A stretch of DNA of 64,000 nt from DASSUW01 sp963792385 (GTDB lineage: Bacteria; Actinomycetota; Thermoleophilia; Solirubrobacterales; Solirubrobacteraceae): NCBI GenBank assembly GCA_963792385.1, contig CAWBVZ010000006.1, positions 310,001-374,000 of the forward strand, written 5' to 3'. The notes under the pieces were generated by a model. It saw nothing but the letters and a program-made list of their open reading frames with translations. It was not told where the DNA came from and did not search any database. Of this stretch, positions 42,209 through 51,899 are shown piece after piece. Position 1 is the stretch's first letter; each line of letters begins with the position of its first letter. A program made the position numbers and the translations under genes.

Positions 42209-43627
42209 ATGGGTTCTGGCATAGCCGATCACGAACCTCTCAGCACCGCGTTCCTGCTCGTCGAGACGACCCGCAGCGGCGAGCCCGTGTGGGCCGTGAA
42301 GTGGCGGTGCGCGGACGGCTCAAGGGCCAAGCGACGACTCGGAGCGGCCGCCTGGCTCGAGCACGACGACGGCGGCGACTGGCGCCCGCGCGAGGGGCGT
42401 CCGCGAGACGACCGGCTCACCGAGCGCCAGGCGCGGCGGCTCATCGCCAACGTCATCCGCGCTGCCGAGGAGGAGGCTGCGCGGGACCGAGGCAGGGCGG
42501 CACACGATCGCGCCGAGGCCGCCCGCGCGGGCGCGCCGACGTTCCGCGCGCTGTCACAGGCTTGGCTCCATCACCTCGCGGTCGTTGACGACGTGAAGCC
42601 CTCCACGCTGCGCAACTACCGTGCAATGCTCGCTGAGCCCGGCACGCCACATCGCCGCGGCCGGGGACGTGCGCTCGGGCGGATCACCGGAGCGCTCGGC
42701 GACCGTCCCGCCGGCGAGATCACGACGACCGAAGTCGCCGCGCTGCTCGATCACATCGGCGACCAACGGGTAGCGCGCCGAACCGTGAACCGGCACCGCG
42801 AGGTCGTGGTCGCGATCGTCAACTTCGCGCTACGTCCCGAGCAGCGCGGACGCTGGCAGATCGCCGAGAACCCGGCGGCCGCCACCGCCAAACGCCGCGA
42901 GGACGGACCAGGGCGTCTTGAGGTGTTCACGGTGGAGCAGATCGAGGCGCTCGCACGCTCAGCGGAGCAGGGCGCATGGCGAACCAACCGCACTTACGAG
43001 ACGGCGTCGGATGCTGGCCTCCGCGAAGCAGAGGACCACCAACTCGGCGAGCTGCTGCGCGTCGCCGCGTACACCGGTCTGCGTCGCGGTGAGCTCGTCG
43101 TTCTGCGGTGGCGCGACGTGCGCTGGAGCGAGCGTGTGCTCGTCGTCGAGCGCGCACTCTCGGACACCGTCGAGCGGACGACGAAGGGGCGCCGCGTGCG
43201 CTACGTGCCGCTCGCCGACCAGTCGCTCGCCGCGCTCGACCGGCTCTCACAGCGGCCGAACTTCACCGCTGCCGACGACTACGTCTTCTGCAGCGTCGTC
43301 GGCGATCGGCTCGATCCGTCGGCGCTGCGCCGCCGCTATATCGCCGCACGCGACGCCGCCGGCTTGCCCGCGCTGCGCTTCCACGACCTCCGCCACGCGG
43401 CTGGCACGCTGCTCACCCGCGTGCTCGACCCGGTCACGGTCAAGGACCTGCTCGGCCATGCTGACCTCAAGACCACCGAACGCTACCTCCACGCGATCCG
43501 CGCGAGCGAGCTCGCTGACGCCGCCACCCGGGCGTTCGCTCCCGAGACCGCGTTGTCGTCGCCCGAGCCGCCCTCGAGGCGCTCATCACCGGAGGCTGCG
43601 GGCCGTCTCGCTCGTCCCGCCGCTTGA
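42209..43627 (+). CDS. int: Tyrosine-type site-specific integrase
   Basis: 472 residues. N-terminal arm-binding part (CADGSRAKRRLGA...), core-binding SAM-like domain (TFRALSQAWLHHLAVVDDVKPSTLRNYRAM), catalytic domain with Arg in AYTGLRRGELVVLRWRDV (about 291), Lys in ERTTKGRRVRYVPL, HDLRHAAG (about 391-395), LGHADLKTTERYLHAI with nucleophile Tyr near 426. All catalytic residues are present. The ~45-residue C-terminal tail is Pro/Ser-rich. Integrates the element into tRNA-Met (42014-42060). Confidence 0.93.
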   Translation: MGSGIADHEPLSTAFLLVETTRSGEPVWAVKWRCADGSRAKRRLGAAAWLEHDDGGDWRPREGRPRDDRLTERQARRLIANVIRAAEEEAARDRGRAAHDRAEAARAGAPTFRALSQAWLHHLAVVDDVKPSTLRNYRAMLAEPGTPHRRGRGRALGRITGALGDRPAGEITTTEVAALLDHIGDQRVARRTVNRHREVVVAIVNFALRPEQRGRWQIAENPAAATAKRREDGPGRLEVFTVEQIEALARSAEQGAWRTNRTYETASDAGLREAEDHQLGELLRVAAYTGLRRGELVVLRWRDVRWSERVLVVERALSDTVERTTKGRRVRYVPLADQSLAALDRLSQRPNFTAADDYVFCSVVGDRLDPSALRRRYIAARDAAGLPALRFHDLRHAAGTLLTRVLDPVTVKDLLGHADLKTTERYLHAIRASELADAATRAFAPETALSSPEPPSRRSSPEAAGRLARPAA

Positions 43628-43994
43628 TCCTTCCGGGTTGCTCGGGCGCCGGGCAGGTCGCACGAAGTGCAGGGGTGTGTTCGTTCGGTCTGTGGGGTTT
43701 GGTCTGTCTCGTCGGGTCTGACGTATCGGCCCGACGAGACAATGGAGGTTGGAGCGACCTCTGCGAGTCCGATCATGGTCTGGCCGCTGGCGACTGCCCT
43801 ATCGATGGAGAGGGTTCTTGAGCCTTCGCCTATGTGTCCATCGATCGAGTCGGCGACGGCTCGACGCGGGCGAGCAAGCTGGCGCGCTGTCGCTCGATTG
43901 GACTAGACGGCCGACCTGCCTTCCTTAGTGGGTCGGATTCTCCGATCCCGGGTCGGAGCCTCCGGCCCGTCGTGTTCACTTCAGGAGGCCCGCC
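43628..43994. other. Intergenic region, no gene seen
   Basis: 367 nt between the integrase and the sigma-like gene. Open frames here are short and biased toward Ser/Arg shadows. Contains several GGGTCGGA/TCCGATCC-type partial repeats near 43930-43960 and, at its end, AGGAGG that serves the next gene. Confidence 0.5.
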
Positions 43995-45039
43995 ATGCCC
44001 GATCACCACCACTCCGCCGACGAGCGCCCGACGCCGCCTGACTACGCGCGGATGCGCCGGGTCGTCATCGAGGAGCGCCAGGAGAAGACGCTCGAGCATC
44101 TTCGCGCGTCGACCGGCTACGCCGACGACGTCAGCCCGCACTCACACAACGCGCAGACGTTCCGGCTCATCAACCAGCGCAAGGAGCTCGACAAGCTTCC
44201 CGAGGCCGACTACGTCGTCCCGGTTCTCGACGAGTGGAAGCACTGGGGCAAGATGAACGACTGGGACTCGCGCAACCGCCTGCTCGAGCAGCTCACCGCC
44301 AAGCTGCGCCGCCGTGAAGCCACCCCTGGGGAGATCCAGGTCCTCGTGGTCGTCTGCCGTCCCACGTGGGCCAAGGTCGCGCGGAGCCTGCGGCGATACG
44401 GAGGCGTCCCGCTCGACCATGGCGCCGACGGGCCGCATCGGCGCGAGGAGGCCTACCGCGTAACGAGCTCGACCGCGACGAGCTGAACCAGGTCATCCAG
44501 CACGCCCTGCTTGACGCGCTGATGCGCTGCCCTCGCCCGTTCCCGCGGCGCTTCTTCGCGTGGCTTGAGATCGTGCTAGTCCACCGGGCGCTCGACCACG
44601 TCCGCCGTGACCTGACCGAGCACGACACGGTGCTCCCGCTCGACAGCGGCATCCGCGAGGTCGTTGAGGCCGTCCTCGCCGACGAACGAGCCGAGGCCGC
44701 CGCCGCGTTCCGCGCGCCGGCGTCACCCGCCCATGCCCAGTGGCTACGCGCGCTCGATCTCCCGCGGATCTTCGAGCTCTCGCACGAGTACGCGACCTAC
44801 GCGCGCATCCGCAGCGCGTGCGAGCGCGCCGTCGAACGCCTCCCCAATCGCCAGCGCCAGGTCGTCCAGGGCCACTACTTCGAGGCGATGACGCAGACCG
44901 AACTGGCCACCCGCCACGGCCTCGCCGACTCCACAGTCCGAAACAGCCACGCCGGTGCGTCGACGTCCTCGAGGCCGTCGGCAAGGTCCGCGACTACTCG
45001 CGGCGGCTCGCGCTTGAATCCCAGCGGCTCGCCGCCTAG
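43995..45039 (+). pseudogene. Sigma-70-like factor on the mobile element, two 1-nt frameshifts
   Basis: AGGAGG precedes ATG 43995. Frame 1 gives 150 residues ending in EIQVLVVVCRPTWAKVARSLRRYGG...REEAYR. Near 44470 (CGCGTAACGAG) one base appears missing and the protein continues as NELDRDELNQVIQHALLDALM, RFFAWLEIVLVHRALDHVRRDL (sigma2-like) and ERLPNRQRQVVQGHYFEAMTQTELATRHGLADSTVRN (sigma4 helix-turn-helix). Near 44957 a second base is missing and the tail CVDVLEAVGKVRDYSRRL follows to TAG at 45039. Repaired, it is ~348 residues. The N-terminal 120 residues are unlike any sigma factor I know. Decay or sequencing error are both possible. Confidence 0.6.
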
Positions 45040-45838
45040 TGGAAAACGCCACGTCGGCGCGCAGCGCGACGCACGCTTGATCGATGGCCACTTTCGTCCA
45101 GCTCGCCGGCTCCGGGGCCGCCCGCTTCGTCGCCGCGCCGTTCATCCTGGTCGTCCTGCTGCGTGCAACGTGCGCGCTATGGCGCGAGTGGGCTGCAACG
45201 CGGACCTACGTCGCGTACCACGCTGCGGCGCGACGTCGTCTTACTGCGTCGAGCGACCTCTGCGCCTGCGAGTCAGTGCCAGCAGCGGCCGGCAGTGGCG
45301 CTGAGCATGTACGCGTCGCGGTGAGTCACTCGTCCCCCCGTCTTGAACTCCAGACCTTCCTCTTAGAGCGAACCCGCCATGGGGCTTAGCCTCGCAACCG
45401 ACGGCGTGGTGTGGATGATTGACGCTGTCGCGTTGCATGGAGGCTGTCGCGCAAATCCCGCCCGTTGGAGAAACTCCAACGCCGCACTGTCCTGCCCTGA
45501 GGTCGCAGGACGACACTAGGGCAGGACGGTTAGGCAGGAAAGCCGTGCTCCGCGATCGAGCGGCAGTTCGTGAGCGGCTGCGACGCTGATGTGCGCGCGG
45601 CAGTCGGCCGCGGTCGCCGCCTCCGTTGTGGACGTCGACAACGACGACGCGTCGAGGCCGCTTTGTGCGACGGCCTCCATGGAAACCAGCACTCCTCGTT
45701 CAGGTCGAGCGGGCGCGGGTGGGGCGGACCGCGGATCACCCGATTCGGGGGTGGACGGCAAGCTCAGGCGCTGGAAGGATCGCTGCATCGCCGGCGGAGA
45801 CGGCGTGTGATCTGGCCATTGTGCGAGAGGAAGATCAA
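45040..45838. other. Long gap upstream of the sulfatase gene, no confident gene
   Basis: Contains one possible small membrane protein frame at 45084-45389 (MATFVQLAGSGAARFVAAPFILVVLLRATC...) without a clear RBS or family; its second half looks non-coding. Several other frames are open but lack codon bias. The sulfatase frame is open upstream to 45626 but only becomes family-like at 45839. Confidence 0.4.
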
Positions 45839-48208
45839 GTGCCCGAGTCGATCAGCGTCGAGCGTGACGTGCTCCCGATCCCGGATCGTGCGTACGAGGG
45901 TCCCGTCTATGAGGACGCGAAGGATCCCGCCGCCAAGTTCCCGCCGATCGAGCCACTGCGACCGCCGGCGGGCGCGCCGAACGTGCTGGTCGTGCTGCTC
46001 GACGACGCCGGTTTTGGCTGTGCCAGCGCGTTCGGCGGCCCGTGCAACACGCCGACGGCCGAGCGGCTGGCGGGTCAGGGGCTGAAGTTCACGCGCTTTC
46101 ACACGACGGCGCTGTGCTCACCGACACGCGCGGCGCTGCTCTCGGGTCGCAACCACCACTCGGTCGGGATGGGCGGGATCACGGAGATCGCGACGTCGGC
46201 GCCGGGCTACAGCTCACTCCGCCCGAATACGTGTGCGCCGCTGGCCGAGACGCTGAAGCTGAACGGCTACGCGACGGCGCAGTTCGGCAAGTGCCACGAG
46301 GTGCCGGTTTGGGAGACGAGCCCGCTCGGGCCGTTCGACAACTGGCCGAGCGGCGGGGGAGGGTTCGAGTACTTCTACGGCTTCATCGCCGGTGAGACGA
46401 ATCAGTACTACCCCGCGCTCTACGACGGGACCACGCCGGTCGAGCCCGACAAGACGCCGGAGGAGGGCTACCACTTCACCGAGGACATGACCGACCGGGC
46501 GATCAAGTGGATCCGCCAGCAGAAGGCGCTGATGGCCGACAAGCCGTTCTTCGCCTACTTCGCGCCCGGGGCGACACACGCCCCGCACCACGTCCCGCCG
46601 GAATGGTCGGCGAAGTACAAGGGCAAGTTCGACCAAGGCTGGGACGCCCTGCGGGAGGAGACGCTCGCCCGCCAGAAGCAACTTGGCGTGATCCCGCCGG
46701 AGGCCGAGCTGACCGAGCGGCCCAAGGAGATCCCGGCCTGGGACGACGTCCCCGACGACCTCAAGCCCGTGCTCGCGCGGCAGATGGAGGTCTACGCCGG
46801 CTTCCTGGAGCACACGGACCATCACATCGGGCGGCTGATCGACGCGCTCGACGACCTCGGCGTCCTCGACAACACGCTCGTCTACTACATCATCGGCGAC
46901 AACGGCGCCAGCGGCGAGGGCACCCCGAACGGGTGCTTCAACGAGCTGATCGTCCTCAACGGCGCCCACGCGCTTGAGACGACCGAGTTCATGGCCGAGC
47001 GGATCGACAAGTTCGGGACGCCCGAGGCCTACAACCACTACGCGGTCGGCTGGGCGCACGCGATGGACACGCCGTATCAGTGGACGAAGCAGGTCGCCTC
47101 CCACTGGGGCGGGACGCGCAACGGCACGATCGTCCACTGGCCCGCAGGCATCCAGGCGCGCGACGAGGTGCGCCACCAGTTCCACCACGTGATCGACGTC
47201 GCCCCGACGGTCCTGGACGCGGCGGGGCTGCCCGAGCCCACGACGGTGCACGGCGTCACGCAGAAGCCCATCGAGGGCGTGAGCATGCGCTACGCGTTCG
47301 ACGATGCCGGCGCGGCCGAGCGCCGCGAGACGCAGTACTTCGAGATGTTCTGCAACCGCGGGATCTACCACCAGGGCTGGACGGCGGTCACCCGCCACTC
47401 CACGCCATGGGTGTTCGAGCCACTGCCGCCGCTCGCCGACGACACCTGGGAGCTCTACGACACCAACACCGACTGGACCCAGGCGCACGACCTCGCGGCC
47501 GAGATGCCGGAGAAGCTCGAGGAGCTCAAGGCGCTGTTCATGGAGGAGGCGCGCAAGTACAACGTGCTCCCGCTCGACGACCGGCGCGTCGAGCGCTTCA
47601 ACTCCGACCTCGCCGGCCGCCCCACGCTGATCAGGGGCAATTCCCAGTTGCTGTTCGGCGGGATGGGACGCCTGAGCGAGCACTCGATCATCAACATCAA
47701 GAACAAGTCGCACTCCGTTACGGCCGAGGTGACGGTCCCCGAGGGCGGCTCCGACGGCGTGATCGTCTCCCAGGGCGGCGCGTTCGCCGGCTGGAGCCTG
47801 TACGTCAAGGACGGCAGGCCGAAGTACGCCTACAACCTGTTCGGCGTCCACCACTTCCAGATCTCGAGCGACGCGGAGGTCCCGCCGGGCACGCACCAGG
47901 TGCGCATGGAGTTCACCTACGACGGCGGCGGCCTCGGCAAGGGCGGCGACGTCGCCATCTACCTCGACGGCACCCGGACCGGCGAGGGACGGGTCGAGGG
48001 CACCGTCCCGATGATCTTCTCGGGCGACGAGACCTGCGACATCGGCTCCGACACCGCGTCACCGGTCAGCGACGACTACACGGTCGAGACCAGCCACTTC
48101 AACGGCACCGTCGAATGGGTGCAACTCGACATAGCCGACGCCGCCGAGGACGTCGACCATCTGATCACCCCCGAGGAACGCCTCAAGATCGCCATGGCCC
48201 GCCAGTAA
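45839..48208 (+). CDS. Arylsulfatase (type I, formylglycine-dependent)
   Basis: 789 residues from GTG 45839 (VPESISVERDVLPIPDRAYEG); GAGAGGAAGA lies just upstream. Metal site NVLVVLLDDAGFG; Cys93 in CSPTRAALLSGR is the residue converted to formylglycine; FGKCHEVP corresponds to the conserved GKxH segment; DNGASGEGTPNG carries further metal ligands; KQVASHWGGTRNG provides substrate contacts. The length and the C-terminal beta sandwich (SVTAEVTVPEGGSDGVIVSQGG...) match the long mycobacterial-type arylsulfatases. No signal peptide, so cytosolic. Needs formylglycine-generating enzyme, not encoded here. Hydrolyses sulfate esters, often for sulfur scavenging. Confidence 0.93.
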   Translation: MPESISVERDVLPIPDRAYEGPVYEDAKDPAAKFPPIEPLRPPAGAPNVLVVLLDDAGFGCASAFGGPCNTPTAERLAGQGLKFTRFHTTALCSPTRAALLSGRNHHSVGMGGITEIATSAPGYSSLRPNTCAPLAETLKLNGYATAQFGKCHEVPVWETSPLGPFDNWPSGGGGFEYFYGFIAGETNQYYPALYDGTTPVEPDKTPEEGYHFTEDMTDRAIKWIRQQKALMADKPFFAYFAPGATHAPHHVPPEWSAKYKGKFDQGWDALREETLARQKQLGVIPPEAELTERPKEIPAWDDVPDDLKPVLARQMEVYAGFLEHTDHHIGRLIDALDDLGVLDNTLVYYIIGDNGASGEGTPNGCFNELIVLNGAHALETTEFMAERIDKFGTPEAYNHYAVGWAHAMDTPYQWTKQVASHWGGTRNGTIVHWPAGIQARDEVRHQFHHVIDVAPTVLDAAGLPEPTTVHGVTQKPIEGVSMRYAFDDAGAAERRETQYFEMFCNRGIYHQGWTAVTRHSTPWVFEPLPPLADDTWELYDTNTDWTQAHDLAAEMPEKLEELKALFMEEARKYNVLPLDDRRVERFNSDLAGRPTLIRGNSQLLFGGMGRLSEHSIINIKNKSHSVTAEVTVPEGGSDGVIVSQGGAFAGWSLYVKDGRPKYAYNLFGVHHFQISSDAEVPPGTHQVRMEFTYDGGGLGKGGDVAIYLDGTRTGEGRVEGTVPMIFSGDETCDIGSDTASPVSDDYTVETSHFNGTVEWVQLDIADAAEDVDHLITPEERLKIAMARQ

Positions 48209-48246
48209 AGCCGTGTCGCTCCCTGCTACCGCGGTCCGCTCCGGGC

Positions 48247-49344
48247 CTACGTGGGCGCTGTCGTTCCGCGCCGTAGCGCGCCCGGGTTGGCTTTGCGGAA
48301 GCGGCTCAGGGTGATCGCGCCGGCGGGCAGCGGGATGATCGAGTAAAAGACGCGCCACAGGAGCGCCGCTGCCACGAGCACCTCGTCGGAGACGCCGCTG
48401 ATCTCGATCAGCGCGGTGATCAGGACCGCGTCGACGACGCCAAGTCCGCTGCCGGTGATCGGAAACACCGCGCCGGCCCAGAACGCGATCGCAAACGCCG
48501 CGAAGACGTCGACCGCGGGCAGTTCGGACGCCGGCGCGCCGACGAAGCGCAATGCCGCGAGCAAGATCAGGTACGTCGCGAACAGGTTGGCCGCCACCCC
48601 AACCGTCCCCAGCGCCCAGCCCTCGCGCACGACGGCGACTGTGTCCTCGCGAAGTCGCGCCGCCCGTCCGGCGCCGTCCTGGATCGCATCGCGCTTGAGC
48701 TTCACGAGGATCCACGACAGCGGCCGCTGGAACTTCGCGCCGAGCCAACGCGCGGAACGCTCCGTACGGAGAAAGCAGTATCCCGCGATGCCGAACACGA
48801 CCGCGAACACGAGCGAGATCACGCCCACCAGCACGATCGAGCGGTTGACCTCACCAGCGATCAGCAGCAGCACAAGCGCGACGACCGGAAGCAGGATCCG
48901 ACCAAGCATCGGAAACAAGAACGAGCCCAGCGCCGCAAGCCCGGCGGCCTCAGGCTCATAGCCCCCGCCACGAAAGTAGCCGTATTGCACGACGCTCGGT
49001 GCCGGAGGCGGGAGCACCTGCCCGGCCAAGTTCGACGACAAGTAGGCCTCGGTCCCGCGCCACAAGCTCAGGTCCGGAAGGAACGCCCGATACATCAGCG
49101 CTTCCGTCGGAATGCGAGCCAGCCCGAGCCCGACAAGCACCACCACCTCCCAGCCATCCAACTCCCCCAGCGCGGCCCAGACCGCCTCATAGTCGATGAA
49201 CCGCGGGAGCAGCCACCCGAACACCACAGCGAGCGCCGCGATCACGAGCACGGGCCTCAGCAGACGCCTCCATCGTCGCCCCGACGCCGATGCGGAAGAT
49301 GTGTTGTTCACCAGGAACGCTCGCCCACATTGTCGGGCAAGCAT
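48247..49344 (-). CDS. Flippase-like membrane protein (LPG_synthase_TM / YbhN family)
   Basis: 365 residues if translated from ATG 49344; the frame is open to 49398. Seven to eight TM helices. Motifs: VLPPPAPSVVQYGYFR after TM3, GSFLFPMLGRILLPVVAL, and FPITGSGLGVVDAVLITALIEISGVSDEVLVAAALLWRVFYSIIPLPAGAI, the hallmark of UPF0104/YbhN membrane domains related to the MprF flippase half. It likely flips or binds a lipid. Convergent with the sulfatase (38-nt gap). Confidence 0.85.
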   Translation of the reverse strand: MLARQCGRAFLVNNTSSASASGRRWRRLLRPVLVIAALAVVFGWLLPRFIDYEAVWAALGELDGWEVVVLVGLGLARIPTEALMYRAFLPDLSLWRGTEAYLSSNLAGQVLPPPAPSVVQYGYFRGGGYEPEAAGLAALGSFLFPMLGRILLPVVALVLLLIAGEVNRSIVLVGVISLVFAVVFGIAGYCFLRTERSARWLGAKFQRPLSWILVKLKRDAIQDGAGRAARLREDTVAVVREGWALGTVGVAANLFATYLILLAALRFVGAPASELPAVDVFAAFAIAFWAGAVFPITGSGLGVVDAVLITALIEISGVSDEVLVAAALLWRVFYSIIPLPAGAITLSRFRKANPGALRRGTTAPT

Positions 49345-49468
49345 CGGTGACCTCGCGGAGACGGCGAGCACAGCCGGGCCGAGTGCACGCGCGTCCACCG
49401 CGCGTCCGCCCGCGTCATGCGCCCGCGCTGTCGCGATGGACGACGACCAGCAGCGGGCGCGCGGTGGT

Positions 49469-49690
49469 GTGTCCGAGCTGGCGTTGGATGACGATCAGCG
49501 GAACGCCCTCGCGCGCCATCTCGACGGCGTGGGTGTGGCGGAGCTGGTGCGGCGCGAATCGTCGCCGGACGCCGGCGAGCGCTGCGGTGTGGCGCAGTTA
49601 TTCGCGTGCGGAGGCCGGTGACCAGCCGCGGGTCGGTCCGGTCAGGATGCAGAACAGCGGCCCGTCAGCATCCGTGGCCACGCCCGCACG
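49469..49690 (-). pseudogene. Tyrosine recombinase remnant
   Basis: The minus strand encodes DGPLFCILTGPTRGWSPASARE, then an in-frame TAA (49598-49600), then LRHTAALAGVRRRFAPHQLRHTHAVEMAREGVPLIVIQRQLGH, after which the similarity stops and the Tyr-bearing end is absent. HQLRH and LGH are the catalytic box II and the following His of a different recombinase family from the integrase at 42209. Too damaged to be active. Confidence 0.7.
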
Positions 49691-49904
49691 TTGCTGCACC
49701 GAACGGAGTGGTTCCTTCACGACCGCGCGTAACCCGAGCATCGGCGATATCCGCCCCGGCGTTTGGGCCACGAGGTGATTGTCGCGGCCCAAACGAGCCG
49801 CAAACACCCGCAAACTGCGGGCACTGAACGACGGTCACCCTTCTCCTGAGTTCGGGCGATTTGCAGGGCTTTCATTGCCCGTCGACGCGTCCTGTGCGGC
49901 GTCT

Positions 49905-49944
49905 GAAAATCGTGGTGTCCCCGGTTCGAGTCCGGGTCTCGCCA
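49905..49944 (+). other. tRNA-like 3' end (T arm and acceptor), probable old attachment site
   Basis: TGAAAATCGTGGTGT, then CCCGGTTCGAGTCCGGG (perfect T stem with TTCGAGT loop) and TCTCGCCA. No convincing acceptor partner or D arm lies upstream at a tRNA-like distance (GGCGATT at 49855 pairs at only five of seven positions). Adjacent to the recombinase remnant, so it is likely a decayed att copy; the corresponding intact tRNA is outside the window. Confidence 0.5.
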
Positions 49945-50337
49945 TCAGCAATCCCGCATCCCAGCGGGATTTTCCTCTTTCGGAGGGTGCGAGCTGGCCT
50001 TCGTTTGGCACTCGATTGGGCACCGGGCCAGCCGTTGGCAGTGATCGTCGTCGGCGAGGAAACCCATTGGTGGCGCGGGTTTCACGGGCGTGGTTAGAGA
50101 GCAAGAGAACACGACTTCTGCGCCTGGTGTACTCAGTTCGAAGTCGCCTGAGCGAGGAGCCCTCGCGATGCGCCGGTCATCGCGGACCAGGGCACCGGCC
50201 AGGTTCTCACGCGCGACGTGTCGACACGGCGACCAGACTCTGCCGGCGTCACCGATCGAGGGCGACGGCGCTCAACTGTCTGACACGGACCTGTGCGAAG
50301 CCGTCGGCTCCTAGAGAAGAGGTTTCCATAGCACCAC
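49945..50337. other. Region without a recognisable gene
   Basis: About 390 nt between the tRNA-like end and the HtpX fragment. Open frames are short and lack family resemblance or ribosome-binding sites. Probably debris of past insertion and deletion. Confidence 0.4.
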
Positions 50338-50507
50338 AGGCCACACATCTCCTCCTCCCCGACGATCTCCAGGACGTTCGGAAGCGACGCGGAGGATGCG
50401 GGGCCGCTCGGCTGGATCGGACTGCTCGCGACGATCATCCTCGCGCCGATTACGGCCTCGCTGCTCCAGCTCGCCGTCTCGCGCCAGCGGCTCGAGCAAT
50501 GCGTTAA
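50338..50507 (+). pseudogene. HtpX-like M48 peptidase fragment
   Basis: Frame at 50401 reads GPLGWIGLLATIILAPITASLLQLAVSRQRLEQCVN, matching the last TM helix and following SR-x-RE segment of HtpX-type membrane metalloproteases, with an acidic linker before it (TFGSDAEDA). The zinc site and the C-terminal domain are absent, and the sequence after 50500 no longer resembles the family. Confidence 0.55.
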
Positions 50508-50728
50508 CGCGCGCGCCCGCCGTCGCGGGCGAGACCACTGGCTCCGGCGGACGCCAGGACGAGATCAGGTTGCGTGCCACCGGGGGCGGCCCGGACTCCT
50601 CGGCTTCGAGTTCGGCCCGGCGCTCCCGTGCCGCGGTGGAGACCAGTCGCGCGGGGTCGACGAAGCCAAGCACTGGTCACGGCGATATTCGGCTGCCTGA
50701 CGCAGTCGCTCGCCACAGCTAGCAGGCG

Positions 50729-50880
50729 TGGCAGGCGTGGCAGGCGAGCTTCAACGTCGCGGCGGACGCCTCGCCGTACGCCAGCTACGCCTGCGTCGAT
50801 ACCTGGCTTACCGACTTCCGCGACGACCTGCCCAAGCTCGACGTACCCATTGTGGTGCTGATCGGGACGGCGGACCGCCC
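50729..50880 (+). pseudogene. Non-haem chloroperoxidase (alpha/beta hydrolase) fragment
   Basis: WQAWQASFNVAADASPYASYACVDTWLTDFRDDLPKLDVPIVVLIGTADR matches the cap-to-core junction of cofactor-free haloperoxidases (…CVxTWxxDFRxDLPxxDVPxLVxHGxADR). The nucleophile elbow should lie upstream and the catalytic His downstream; neither is present. No start codon. Confidence 0.6.
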
Positions 50881-50980
50881 CAATCACGATGTTGTCGTAG
50901 AACATTACGGCGTCGTTCCAGGGGAGCACGTCGTAGTCGATGGTGTGCGTGCGCGGCCGACGCTTCTCCTCCTCGGGCTC

Positions 50981-51208
50981 CTAGTCCTTGAGCCAGGCGC
51001 GGTACATGGCCGCGTAGGCGATGGGGTCCTGGTAGTCGCGCGGGTTCGGCTCGCCGGGCAGGAGCTTGCGCACCTGGCTGCGGCCGGGCTCGACGCCCAC
51101 GTGCGGGGAGACAGAGCAGGGGGTCGGTTCCATGGGGGCCTCCTCCTCGGGGGGCTGGTCAATGCCGTACTCGATGGCACGGCGCTGCTCGCAGGTGAGC
51201 TCGGACAT
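50981..51208 (-). CDS. Small hypothetical protein
   Basis: 75 residues. AGGAGG sits 5 nt before ATG 51208, an excellent ribosome-binding site. MSELTCEQRRAIEYGIDQPPEEEAPMEP... is acidic at first and ends RDYQDPIAYAAMYRAWLKD, an amphipathic helix. One Cys near the start and one in the middle. No family recognised. Same strand as the DUF417-like gene, 87 nt downstream of it. Confidence 0.5.
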   Translation of the reverse strand: MSELTCEQRRAIEYGIDQPPEEEAPMEPTPCSVSPHVGVEPGRSQVRKLLPGEPNPRDYQDPIAYAAMYRAWLKD

Positions 51209-51295
51209 GGGTCCTCCTATGGCTCGGGGGCGGCCAGCTTCTCGTCCCGCTCGTCGCCGAATTCGGCGGCAGACCGGCCGCCTCCGGGCGCGCCG

Positions 51296-51769
51296 TCAGC
51301 GGCGGGCGGCCCGCAGCGACTCGGCGGCGGTCAGGAGGGCGGCGGCGAGGAACACTGTGTCCTTGAACAGGAACTGCCCGGCGGGAGATGGGACGAGCAC
51401 CCCTTCGCCTTCCTGCCTGGCCTCCGGCGTGGTCACCAGGAAGCTGAGCGTGGTGAGGAACATCCCGACGGCGCCAAGGCTGGCGGCGGCAGAGGCCTTG
51501 GGCGCGACCGGCTTGGCGGCGATCAGAGAGCCCAAGCCGATCTCCGCGATCCCGATAACTCGAGCGAGTCTTCGTGCCCCCAGCGTCTCGCGCAATCGCG
51601 AGAACAGCGGGCTGGAACGGACGAGGGGGTCGATGTTCTCGACCTCGAACTGCTTGAACTTCAGCGCCCCGATCAACAGCAAGTTCATTGCCAGCCCCGA
51701 GCGCAGGACCGACGACCCGACGTAAGCCAGGTCATCAGCTGGCGCGTGGCGTGTGCGCAACCGCTTCAT
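51296..51769 (-). CDS. DUF417 (YkgB/RclC-like) membrane protein
   Basis: 157 residues with four hydrophobic segments. Motifs: VLRSGLAMNLLLIGALKFKQFEVENIDPLVRSSPLFSRL, then RVIGIAEIGLGSLIAAKP, LGAVGMFLTTLSFLVTTPEA and GQFLFKDTVFLAAALLTAAESL, all typical for DUF417. E. coli RclC of this family is part of the reactive-chlorine response; function here is inferred only as a small membrane protein of that fold. Confidence 0.85.
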   Translation of the reverse strand: MKRLRTRHAPADDLAYVGSSVLRSGLAMNLLLIGALKFKQFEVENIDPLVRSSPLFSRLRETLGARRLARVIGIAEIGLGSLIAAKPVAPKASAAASLGAVGMFLTTLSFLVTTPEARQEGEGVLVPSPAGQFLFKDTVFLAAALLTAAESLRAARR

Positions 51770-51899
51770 GGCTCGAGTATCCAGGTCTGACGACTCGGTT
51801 CAAGAGCGGCGCACGATCGCGCGTTCACTGCGGCGGATCGCCGCCGACCGGCGGGAAGGCACAGCAAAGGCTGGCGATGCGGCCGACCGCTGCCTTGAG

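Noticed and set aside
49855..49944. Complete type II tRNA (90 nt)
   Set aside because: Acceptor pairs only five of seven, no clear anticodon stem or D arm.
49835..50104. Minus-strand ORF containing ARPGLEPGTPRFS
   Set aside because: This peptide is the reverse translation of the tRNA-like T arm and recurs in databases as a spurious product.
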